From Bacteroidota bacterium (GTDB lineage Bacteria > Bacteroidota > Bacteroidia > Flavobacteriales > Flavobacteriaceae): a DNA stretch of 7,650 nt. The translations under genes and the position numbers were made by a program. Location of the stretch: NCBI GenBank assembly GCA_021793135.1, contig JAJYTI010000106.1, positions 1-7,650 on the forward strand. Direction: 5' to 3'. Below the pieces are notes generated by a model, which saw only the letters and a list, made by a program, of their open reading frames with translations, ran no database searches and had not been told where the DNA came from. This document shows, piece by piece, positions 1-6,420 of the stretch (position 1 is its first letter; each line of letters opens with the position of its first letter).

Positions 1-38
1 AAAACCTCTCTATTTAAATAGAGAGGTTTTTTGTTTTT
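1..38. terminator. Intrinsic, probably bidirectional terminator
   Basis: Bases 1-30 are a perfect inverted repeat: the first 15 bases (AAAACCTCTCTATTT) are the exact reverse complement of the next 15. In RNA this gives a stem of about 12-13 bp with a tiny AU loop. On the plus strand it is followed by T6-G-T5 (27-38); on the minus strand by at least four T before the window ends. It lies 25 bases past the fabD stop, so it can end the minus-strand block. The longer T tract on the plus strand suggests it also serves a convergent gene outside the window. This is read directly from sequence; activity is inferred. Confidence 0.85.
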
Positions 39-54
39 ATGTGGTAAAGTAGAA

Positions 55-936
55 TCATAATTCTGCTTTTTCAGTAGGAATTTTTCGATCTACTTTTTTA
101 ATCAAACCTTGTAAAACTTTACCTGGTCCAACCTCAGTAAAATTAGTAGCACCATCTTCTAGCATCTGTTTTACACTCTGTGTCCATTTAACTGGCGCAG
201 TAAGTTGTTTGATTAAGTTTGCTTTTATAGCTTCTGGGTCGGTCACTGCCGATGCAGTTACGTTTTGATAAATTGGACAAATAGGCTTGCTAAATGTAGC
301 TTTTTCGATTGCTGCTGCTAATTGTTCTTCTGCGGGTTTCATTAATGGACTATGAAAAGCACCACCTACCGGAAGTAATAAAGCACGTCTAGCACCTGCT
401 TCGGTCATTTTAGTACAAGCTGCTTCTACAGCTTTTACTTCACCAGATATTACCAATTGTCCAGGACAATTATAGTTTGCGGCAACCACAATTCCATCTG
501 TCTGTTCGCATATTTCTTCTACTACATGGTCATCTAAACCTAATACTGCCGCCATCGTGGATGGTTGTAATTCACATGCCTTTTGCATTGCGAGAGCACG
601 TTCTAATACTAAAGAAACACCATCTTCAAAAGACAATGCCTTACTAGCGACAAGAGCAGAGAATTCACCTAACGAATGTCCTGCAACCATGTCTGGTTGA
701 AATTTATCGCCTAGAACGGTTGCTAAGATAGTGGAGTGTAAAAAAACAGCTGGCTGTGTAACTTTTGTTTCTTTTAGTTCTTCTGCTGTTCCTTCAAACA
801 TAATCTTGGTAATATCAAAACCTAAGATTTCGTTTGCTTTCGTAAACATTGCTTTCGCTTGTGCAGAGTTATCATACAGCTCTTTTCCCATTCCGGTAAA
901 TTGGGCTCCCTGCCCAGGAAATACATATGCTTTCAT
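55..936 (-). CDS. fabD: Malonyl-CoA:ACP transacylase (FabD)
   Basis: This enzyme moves the malonyl group from malonyl-CoA to acyl carrier protein, making the extender unit for type II fatty acid synthesis in the cytosol. The 293-residue protein has the usual FabD length and all landmark motifs: FPGQGAQ (6-12, with the oxyanion-hole Gln11), TQPA (60-63), the nucleophile elbow GHSLGE (86-91, Ser88), Arg113 in LERALAMQ, which binds the malonyl carboxylate, AFHSPLM (193-199, catalytic His195) and the C-terminal VGPGKVLQGLIKK (269-281). The ATG at 936-934 gives the canonical N-terminus directly before FPGQGAQ, so the start is secure. It is not next to other fab genes here; it lies 68 bases downstream of folA, with a possible promoter of its own in that gap. 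A terminator follows it. The family assignment is very secure; the exact partner ACP is not visible. Confidence 0.97.
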   Translation of the reverse strand: MKAYVFPGQGAQFTGMGKELYDNSAQAKAMFTKANEILGFDITKIMFEGTAEELKETKVTQPAVFLHSTILATVLGDKFQPDMVAGHSLGEFSALVASKALSFEDGVSLVLERALAMQKACELQPSTMAAVLGLDDHVVEEICEQTDGIVVAANYNCPGQLVISGEVKAVEAACTKMTEAGARRALLLPVGGAFHSPLMKPAEEQLAAAIEKATFSKPICPIYQNVTASAVTDPEAIKANLIKQLTAPVKWTQSVKQMLEDGATNFTEVGPGKVLQGLIKKVDRKIPTEKAEL

Positions 937-962
937 ATTGTTTTATTGTATAATTAGGATTA

Positions 963-970
963 CAAAAGTA
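963..970 (-). promoter_or_regulatory. Candidate Bacteroidota -7 box for fabD
   Basis: Read on the minus strand, these bases are TACTTTTG, an exact match to the TAnnTTTG -7 consensus of Bacteroidota sigma factors. The box sits 26 bases upstream of the fabD ATG, implying a leader of about 20 bases. The expected upstream TTG is not present; TTC is found 17 bases upstream, so this is only a partial promoter. It suggests fabD can be transcribed independently of folA. Confidence 0.4.
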
Positions 971-1004
971 AGACTATAATTTTAAATGAATGAATTATGT
1001 GTGT

Positions 1005-1484
1005 TTATCTCTTGCGTTTCCATGTTTCAAATCGATAAGCATATTTATGTTTTTCATCGGTTTCGTGTTGCTCTGAATACGTACATTGCCATTCATTAAA
1101 GTTGATTTCTGGAAAGTAAGCATCGGCTTGAAAAGCACCATTTACTCGAGTCAATTCTAATACATCTGCATGTGGTAGAAAAGCTCTGTAAATTTCACCA
1201 CCACCAATTATAAAATAAGCTTTATCTTTTATTGCAAGCGCTTCTTCTACAGAATGCACCACCTCTACATCTTTATGACTCCATTTTTTATTTCGTGTAA
1301 TTACTATATGTTTTCTATTAGGCAACATACCAGGTAGAGATTCAAATGTTTTTCTACCCATAACAATAGTGCTTCCTATGGTTTTAGATTTAAAATGTTT
1401 GAAGTCATTAGGTAAATGCCAAAGCATTTCATTATTGGCACCAAGCTCATAGTCTTTACCAATTGCTGCTATTAGAGTTATCAT
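1005..1484 (-). CDS. folA: Dihydrofolate reductase
   Basis: Reduces dihydrofolate to tetrahydrofolate with NADPH, regenerating the cofactor that thymidylate synthase oxidises. The 159-residue protein matches the length of E. coli-type chromosomal DHFR and shows its signature residues at nearly the same numbers: Trp22 and the proton-relay Asp27 in LWHLPNDFKHF (21-31), GRKTFESLP (43-51) for NADPH, Arg57, which binds the folate glutamate tail, and IGGGEIY (93-99), the second NADPH loop. The ATG at 1484-1482 overlaps the stop of the upstream 2TM gene in an ATGA junction, which points to translational coupling. With thyA just upstream of that gene, the three form a plausible transcription unit. 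Nothing suggests a plasmid-borne trimethoprim-resistant variant. Confidence 0.97.
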   Translation of the reverse strand: MITLIAAIGKDYELGANNEMLWHLPNDFKHFKSKTIGSTIVMGRKTFESLPGMLPNRKHIVITRNKKWSHKDVEVVHSVEEALAIKDKAYFIIGGGEIYRAFLPHADVLELTRVNGAFQADAYFPEINFNEWQCTYSEQHETDEKHKYAYRFETWKRKR

Positions 1485-1942
1485 TTAGGTTGGTATTTGC
1501 TGTGGTCTGATTCGTCATCAAGATTTTCCATATCCTTCTTAATCTCTTGTATAGTTGCTTCGTTTTGTAAGCTCTCTGTACTTATAGGGTATTCTTTGTC
1601 TACTTTCTTTTGTAGACTCAATATACGTTCCATTTGCTTGCTTTTGAGCTTTTCTATTTGACGATCTTCCCACTCTTTATCCATAAATCTATTAAGAAGC
1701 AATACGTTTAAAGCATGCACTAAAAGGATGAAAAACCAGAATAATATAAGGTAAGCAGACCAGTTTTGTGGTAAAGAATCTTTACCAAATTTCAAGACCA
1801 AATCCATTATTAAAAATAGAATAGCACCAGCTATGAAAAAGATAAAATGGCGCATGAGTCTTTTTCTCTTTCGAATTCTTGCACGGGCATATTCATATTG
1901 CTCGCGGTGGTCACTTTTACTAAAAGTAAGTTTTGATTTCAT
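1481..1942 (-). CDS. 2TM-domain small membrane protein
   Basis: A 153-residue protein with the layout of the 2TM domain family, whose function is unknown. A charged N-terminal segment (HREQYEYARARIRKRKR) leads into a first hydrophobic helix (about residues 33-49), a short loop with LPQNW, a second helix (about 62-83) ending in HALNVLLLN, then a charged helical tail of about 70 residues with coiled-coil-like Glu/Lys spacing that should face the cytoplasm. The ATG at 1942-1940 is chosen because AAAGGA sits 6 bases upstream; an upstream in-frame extension would need a TTG at 1969 and has no such site. The gene overlaps folA by 4 bases and lies 146 bases after thyA. The gap has no clear terminator; a weak -7-like TATCTTTA (minus strand, 2021-2014) may be a promoter. 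A link to folate or dTMP metabolism is suggested by position only. Confidence 0.85.
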   Translation of the reverse strand: MKSKLTFSKSDHREQYEYARARIRKRKRLMRHFIFFIAGAILFLIMDLVLKFGKDSLPQNWSAYLILFWFFILLVHALNVLLLNRFMDKEWEDRQIEKLKSKQMERILSLQKKVDKEYPISTESLQNEATIQEIKKDMENLDDESDHSKYQPK

Positions 1943-2088
1943 ATCTAATCCTTTTATTATAAAGTGCAACTATTTGTATATAGATAAATTACACTAGTTA
2001 ATATAAGTATATTTAAAGATACAAAATGTCTTAAAAACTACCTATATCAAAAAGAGAACTTCCTGTGAAATGTTTTATAATAAAGTGT

Positions 2089-2913
2089 TTATATAGCTAC
2101 TTTTCCTGGTATATGTGGATGTGATTCGTAGTTTTCTAATTTGAAATCATCGAAAGTGAAATCCAAAATATTCTTAACATCTGGATTCAATACCATTTTC
2201 GGAAGTGGTTTAGGTGTTCTACGGCGTTGTAGATTTACTTGCTCCATATGATTGCTGTAAATATGTGCATCGCCAAATGTATGTACAAAATCACCAGGTT
2301 CGTAACCACATACTTGTGCCATCATCATTGTAAATAAAGCATAGGAAGCGATGTTAAAAGGTACTCCTAAGAATATATCGGCACTTCGTTGGTATAATTG
2401 ACAAGATAGTTTGCCGTTGGCTACATAAAATTGAAAGAATGCATGACATGGTGGTAATGCTGCCTTACCATTTGCTACGTTTTCTGAAAAAGACACCGAA
2501 TTGTCTGGTAGTACGCTGGGATTCCAAGCTGTAACTAGCATTCTTCGACTATCTGGATTGTTTTTCAGTGTATCGATAACTTCTAATAGTTGATCGATTC
2601 CTTCGCTATTCCAATTTCTCCATTGATGCCCATAAATAGGTCCTAAATCCCCATTCTTATCTGCCCATTCATTCCATATGCGTACACCATTTTCTTGGAG
2701 ATATTTGACGTTTGTATCGCCTTTTATAAACCATAGAAGTTCATAGATAATCGACTTTAGGTGGAGTTTTTTAGTGGTTAGCATAGGGAAGCCTTTACTT
2801 AAATCAAAACGCATTTGGTAACCAAATACACTTTTGGTTCCAGTTCCGGTTCTGTCTCCTTTCTCTGTACCATTTTCTAGTACGTGGTCGATTAATTCTA
2901 TATACTGTTTCAT
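2089..2913 (-). CDS. thyA: Thymidylate synthase (ThyA)
   Basis: Converts dUMP to dTMP using methylene-tetrahydrofolate, releasing dihydrofolate for FolA, which is encoded two genes downstream. The 274-residue protein holds the full ThyA active site: Arg21 (GDRTGTGT), the paired arginines 123-124 (DSRR), nucleophile Cys156 in LPPCHAFFQF, and dUMP ligands Arg176, Ser177, Asp179 and Asn187 in QRSADIFLGVPFN, plus His217 and Tyr219 in HIYSNH. Compared with E. coli ThyA (264 residues, Cys146) there are about 13 extra residues between WN (130-131) and ALPPCH, containing SVSFSENVANGK. The C-terminus is the typical KVAI. The ATG at 2913 is preceded by AGGAA about 8 bases upstream. The 83-base gap from the transporter gene has no convincing terminator, so read-through is likely. 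Confidence 0.98.
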   Translation of the reverse strand: MKQYIELIDHVLENGTEKGDRTGTGTKSVFGYQMRFDLSKGFPMLTTKKLHLKSIIYELLWFIKGDTNVKYLQENGVRIWNEWADKNGDLGPIYGHQWRNWNSEGIDQLLEVIDTLKNNPDSRRMLVTAWNPSVLPDNSVSFSENVANGKAALPPCHAFFQFYVANGKLSCQLYQRSADIFLGVPFNIASYALFTMMMAQVCGYEPGDFVHTFGDAHIYSNHMEQVNLQRRRTPKPLPKMVLNPDVKNILDFTFDDFKLENYESHPHIPGKVAI

Positions 2914-2996
2914 TGTGTGGTTTCCTAAGGGTTTAATTTTAAGTAGAACAACAGATTTTTTAGTGCTTTATCGTAAATTATAACATAATGGTGTCA

Positions 2997-4670
2997 TTAG
3001 CCAATAATCATTCCAGCAATTGTAGCAGAAATCAAAGAGGCGATACTACCTCCTAATAAAGCTTTCATACCAAACTTGGAAAGTGTTTTTCGTTTGCTTG
3101 GCGCTAAAGATCCTATACCTCCAATTTGAATTCCAATAGAGGCAAAGTTGGCAAATCCACATAACATATAAGTAGCCATTATAATAGATTTTTCATAGCT
3201 AAAGTGCAATGCATTTGCTGTGTTTTTTAACTCTGCTAATTGAATATATCCGATAAATTCACTTGCTGCTAGCTTAATTCCAAGTAATTGTCCCATAAGG
3301 CTAACATCCTCATTTGCTACTCCAATTAGCCACATGAGAGGTGAAAATATTGTTCCAAGTAAGGATTCTAGAGAAAGGTTGTCGTATGGTGAATTTGCAG
3401 CGATCCACGGATTCAAATTAGTAAAATCTCCTACCCAAAGAAGTATTCCATTAATCATTGCTATGAAAGCAACAAAAACTAATAACATAGCGCCAACATT
3501 CACCGCTAATTTTAATCCTTCGCTAGTTCCATTTGCAATTGCGTCTAAAAAGTTGGTACCTATTTTTTCCATAGATACTTCTAAGCTGTTGTTTATTTCT
3601 TCGGTTTCTGGGTAAAGTATTTTTGAAACTACAATTGCTCCTGGTGCGGCCATTACAGATGCTGCTAATAGGTGTTTTGCAAATTCTAAACGTAATACAG
3701 GGTCGTCACCACCTAAGAATCCAATATATGCTGCAAGTACTGCTCCGGCCACAGTTGCCATTCCTCCAACCATAACCAGAAGTATTTCTGATTTGGTCAT
3801 CTTGTCTAAGTATGCTTTAATCAATAGAGGTGCTTCTGTCTGACCTAAGAAAATGTTTCCAGCTACACTTAAGCTTTCCGCGCCTGAAATATGAAGGAAT
3901 CTGGATAATAGCCATGCCATTGCTGCTACAATCTTTTGAATGATTCCTAAGTAAAACAATACCGATGTTAATGCAGAGAAGAATAAGATAGTTGGGAGAA
4001 CTTGAAATGCAAAAATAAATCCGTAGGTGTCTGGATTCATCATATCACCAAATAAGAATTCGCTTCCTGCTTTTGTAAAGTCTAATATTTGTACAAATAC
4101 TTGTCCAACTGCTTCAAAAATTACTTGAATAAATGGTACTTTAAGTACACCAATAGCTATGGCTAATTGAAAAGCAACACCAAAGCCAACAGTTCTCCAA
4201 TTAATAGCTCTTCGATTTGAACTAAATATAACAGCCAATAATAATAGAGAAACTATTCCTAACGCTCCGCGCCATAAAGATGTAAAAGTAAGTCCCATAG
4301 AGGGGATTACTTTTTCTTCATCGGCTACATGACGTTTTTCTTTTTGTAGTTTTAATTTAGTTTTACCAGTCTGTAGATGCCAATTGTCTTCTTTTATCTC
4401 ATTGGAGTGAAGATTGTATATGGTATCTGTTGGTTTTGTTTGTTGTAGGACAAGATCTTCTTCATCCCAAATATAGGTTCCTTGAGCTACAAGGCTATCT
4501 TCCGATATAAAGTAGAATGTATCGGAATCTAAATGGATATTGTCAATTGTAGATAAAGTGGTTTCTTCACTATTGTTTTCTATGTCGTCTACAAGCCATG
4601 TTCCTTCTAAATTTTGCGCTAGGAGAAAAGATGACGTAAATAGTGCGACAAGTAGGAGTAGTTTGCGCAT
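2997..4670 (-). CDS. Concentrative (CNT/NupC-type) nucleoside transporter with an extra N-terminal exported domain
   Basis: A cation-coupled nucleoside importer of the inner membrane. The membrane part (about residues 128-557) carries CNT hallmarks: GQTEAP (276-281), NGTSEGLKLAVNVGAM (380-395), SEFIGY (470-475, Glu471) and GFANFASI (505-512, Asn508 and Ser511), which correspond to the nucleoside-binding and sodium-site segments of the Vibrio cholerae CNT structure. Unusually, the protein begins with a Sec signal peptide (1-19, ending LLAQ) and then a soluble, beta-rich, acidic segment of about 90 residues (20-110) containing GTWLV, GTYIW and alternating hydrophobic strands, reminiscent of small lipocalin-like domains. 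At 557 residues it is well above the roughly 400 of NupC. The reading frame is continuous, so this is a true fusion. It starts 15 bases after the nuclease-family gene and is surely cotranscribed with it. Substrate preference cannot be read reliably. Confidence 0.93.
   Translation of the reverse strand: MRKLLLLVALFTSSFLLAQNLEGTWLVDDIENNSEETTLSTIDNIHLDSDTFYFISEDSLVAQGTYIWDEEDLVLQQTKPTDTIYNLHSNEIKEDNWHLQTGKTKLKLQKEKRHVADEEKVIPSMGLTFTSLWRGALGIVSLLLLAVIFSSNRRAINWRTVGFGVAFQLAIAIGVLKVPFIQVIFEAVGQVFVQILDFTKAGSEFLFGDMMNPDTYGFIFAFQVLPTILFFSALTSVLFYLGIIQKIVAAMAWLLSRFLHISGAESLSVAGNIFLGQTEAPLLIKAYLDKMTKSEILLVMVGGMATVAGAVLAAYIGFLGGDDPVLRLEFAKHLLAASVMAAPGAIVVSKILYPETEEINNSLEVSMEKIGTNFLDAIANGTSEGLKLAVNVGAMLLVFVAFIAMINGILLWVGDFTNLNPWIAANSPYDNLSLESLLGTIFSPLMWLIGVANEDVSLMGQLLGIKLAASEFIGYIQLAELKNTANALHFSYEKSIIMATYMLCGFANFASIGIQIGGIGSLAPSKRKTLSKFGMKALLGGSIASLISATIAGMIIG
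4611..4670 (-). other. Signal peptide of the nucleoside transporter
   Basis: The first 19-20 residues have two basic residues (Arg2, Lys3), a Leu/Val/Phe-rich core and a short polar end in LLAQ before Asn20, the form seen in many flavobacterial type I signal peptides. Cleavage after Gln19 would put the next ~110 residues in the periplasm ahead of the first membrane helix. There is no lipobox Cys. If it is not cleaved, the segment would act as an extra membrane anchor. Confidence 0.7.
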
Positions 4671-4685
4671 AGTTTTGCTTTGTTG

Positions 4686-5303
4686 TTAATCCTGACGTTT
4701 GCTTATTTCATCTCGCAAACGAGCTGCTTTTTCATATTCCTCATCTGCAACAGCTTTTTCTAATAAGCTGTTTAGCTCTGCTAAGGTTTTATTAGATAAA
4801 TCAGACGGATCTGGAGAGGCTACATCTTTTGTCAGTGTTTCTATAGAAACATTTTCTTCTTCTTCAGTTCCTTCTTCTTTTTCTTTTGCAGTTTGTAAAT
4901 ATACACCAGCTTTTCTTAATATGTCTTTATAAGTAAAAATAGGTGCGTTAAAACGTAGTGCAAGTGCGATTGCATCGCTAGTTCGTGCATCTATAATCTC
5001 TTCATGGTTGTTTTGCTCGGCAATAATGCTAGAGTAAAATACGCCATCTATAAGCTTATGAATGATAACTTGTTTTACGACTATAGAAAATTGTTCGCAA
5101 AAGTTTTTGAATAGGTCGTGCGTCAAAGGTCTTGGCGGTTTAATATCTGATTCTAGAGCGATAGCAATGGATTGTGCTTCAAAAGCTCCTATGACAATAG
5201 GTAGTTTTCTAGGTCCATTTTCTTCACTCAGTATAAGAGCATAAGCGCCATTCTGCGTTTGACTGTACGAAATTCCTTTGATATTTAATCTAATTAAACT
5301 CAT
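4686..5303 (-). CDS. Bifunctional nuclease (BFN/DUF151) family protein with C-terminal UVR motif
   Basis: A 205-residue cytoplasmic protein in two parts. Residues 1-135 form a BFN (DUF151) domain with its conserved stretches LPIVIGAFEAQSIAIAL (34-50), RPLTHDL (58-64) and DARTSDAIALALR (105-117). An acidic, probably disordered linker (about 138-172) follows, then a UvrB/UvrC-type motif (about 175-203, with LLEKAVADEEYEKAARLRDEI), which forms a helical hairpin used for protein contacts. Plant members were reported to have DNase and RNase activity, which gave the family its name; the role of the bacterial proteins is poorly defined, so nuclease activity here is family inference. The ATG at 5303 opens directly with the expected MSLIRLNIKGISYS start. 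The gene heads a block with the nucleoside transporter 15 bases downstream, and the etf terminator ends about 12 bases before its start. Confidence 0.92.
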   Translation of the reverse strand: MSLIRLNIKGISYSQTQNGAYALILSEENGPRKLPIVIGAFEAQSIAIALESDIKPPRPLTHDLFKNFCEQFSIVVKQVIIHKLIDGVFYSSIIAEQNNHEEIIDARTSDAIALALRFNAPIFTYKDILRKAGVYLQTAKEKEEGTEEEENVSIETLTKDVASPDPSDLSNKTLAELNSLLEKAVADEEYEKAARLRDEISKRQD

Positions 5304-5314
5304 ATAAATAGGTG

Positions 5315-5360
5315 AAAAAGCTGTTTAACAAAAGGAAAAGCAACCTTAAGTTAAACAGCT
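5315..5360 (-). terminator. Intrinsic terminator after etfBA
   Basis: An 11-bp perfect stem (AGCTGTTTAAC at 5319-5329 against GTTAAACAGCT at 5350-5360) encloses 20 bases that can fold further through AAGG/CCTT (5332-5335 with 5344-5347). On the minus strand the stem is followed immediately by a T5 run (5319-5315). It lies 25 bases past the etfA stop and only about 12 bases before the ATG of the next gene. The plus-strand side lacks a clean T tract next to the stem, so it is best read as a minus-strand terminator. Confidence 0.8.
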
Positions 5361-5385
5361 CCTTTTAGAGTCACAAATTACTAAA

Positions 5386-6351
5386 TTATGCGTTCTCTGC
5401 CTTAAAAGCTTTTAGTTTTTCAATTAATTCTGGTACGATTTCAAAAGCATCTCCTACAATACCGTAGTCAGCTGCCTTAAAGAAGGGTGCTTCCGGATCG
5501 TTGTTTATGACTACTTTTACTTTTGAAGCGCTTACTCCAGCTAAATGTTGGATAGCTCCAGAAATTCCAATTGCAATGTATAGGTTAGAAGCAACTGGCT
5601 TACCAGTTTGTCCTACGTGTTCTTCGTGAGGTCTCCATCCCATATCACTAACAGGTTTTGAACAAGCTGTTGCAGCACCTAAAACTTCTGCTAAATCTTC
5701 GATTAAATGCCAGTTTTCTGGTCCTTTTAATCCACGTCCTCCAGAAACTACGATTTCAGCATCTGCGATAGTTACTTTGTCTGTAGATTTTTCTATGTCA
5801 GCTACTTCTACGTCTTTAATGTTAGCGAGACTTACATCTAAGGATTCTACTTCTGCAGATCCGTCTACTTCTTTTACTTGGTAAGCATTTTTTGCAACAG
5901 CAATAAGCTTTACATCGGTTTTGATTTCTGTTTCGGCAAAAGCTTTGTTACTAAACACACTGCTTTTAACAACAAATGGCTTTGTGCTAGTTGGTAAGTC
6001 TACAACATTAGATACAAAGCCAGCGTCTAAATCTACTGCTAATAATGGAGCTACATATTTACTGTTTGTGGTAGAAGTAAGAACAACTACTTTTGCGCCT
6101 TCTTTTTTTGCAGCTTCTGTTATTGCTTCTGCATATGCATCTGCTCTAAACTTTTGTAAAGCATCGTTTTGGATGTCGATTACTTTATTGGCACCGTATT
6201 TACCAAGTTGTGCTACGTCTTTACTGTTAATGGTAACAGCAGTAACAGTCGTGTTTAATGAATCTGCCAATCCTTTTGCATAAGATACAGCTTCGAATGC
6301 CGTCTTTTTGAAAACGCCTTCTTCTGATTCGGTATATACTAATACGGACAT
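5386..6351 (-). CDS. etfA: Electron transfer flavoprotein, alpha subunit
   Basis: The FAD-binding subunit of ETF, a cytosolic heterodimer that takes electrons from acyl-CoA and other flavin dehydrogenases and passes them on, usually to ETF:quinone oxidoreductase. The 321-residue protein has the typical bipartite form: an N-terminal nucleotide-binding-like domain (1 to about 190) and a C-terminal FAD domain with VSGGRGLKG (202-210, Arg206), SKPVSDMGW (231-239), HVGQTGK (245-251), YIAIGISGAIQHLAG (258-272) and INNDPEAPFFKAADYGIVGD (282-301), which covers the classical ETF-alpha signature. The ATG at 6351 gives the normal MSVLVYTE start; no strong Shine-Dalgarno is visible, as is common in this phylum. 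etfB lies 69 bases upstream in the same direction, so the pair is one unit ended by the hairpin downstream. Confidence 0.97.
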   Translation of the reverse strand: MSVLVYTESEEGVFKKTAFEAVSYAKGLADSLNTTVTAVTINSKDVAQLGKYGANKVIDIQNDALQKFRADAYAEAITEAAKKEGAKVVVLTSTTNSKYVAPLLAVDLDAGFVSNVVDLPTSTKPFVVKSSVFSNKAFAETEIKTDVKLIAVAKNAYQVKEVDGSAEVESLDVSLANIKDVEVADIEKSTDKVTIADAEIVVSGGRGLKGPENWHLIEDLAEVLGAATACSKPVSDMGWRPHEEHVGQTGKPVASNLYIAIGISGAIQHLAGVSASKVKVVINNDPEAPFFKAADYGIVGDAFEIVPELIEKLKAFKAENA

Positions 6352-6420
6352 ATTTTAATTTTATTTTATGGTGAAAGAGTATGGTTTAAAAAACCAATTG
6401 TACTCATGTATTTTATTTAA

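Noticed and set aside
731..979. Open frames on the plus strand opposite fabD, the transporter, the nuclease-family gene, etfA and etfB (for example 731-979, 5921-6283, 6368-6760)
   Set aside because: Each lies antisense to a well-supported conserved gene, shows low-complexity Ser/Phe/Ala-rich translation typical of shadow frames and has no recognisable domain.
1943..1969. N-terminal extension of the 2TM protein by 9 residues starting at TTG (1969)
   Set aside because: The start would be a TTG without a ribosome site, while the ATG at 1942 has AAAGGA 6 bases upstream; the extra residues do not belong to the 2TM family pattern.
1943..2088. Repeated ATAAAGTG-like segments at both ends of the thyA-2TM gap as a direct repeat or insertion scar
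   Set aside because: The match is short and imperfect in very AT-rich sequence, with no inverted ends or coding remnant of a mobile element.
2985..3000. Short inverted repeat TAATG-ACAC-CATTA at the transporter stop as a terminator
   Set aside because: Only a 5-bp AU-rich stem and no T tract follows on the minus strand, so termination there is unlikely.
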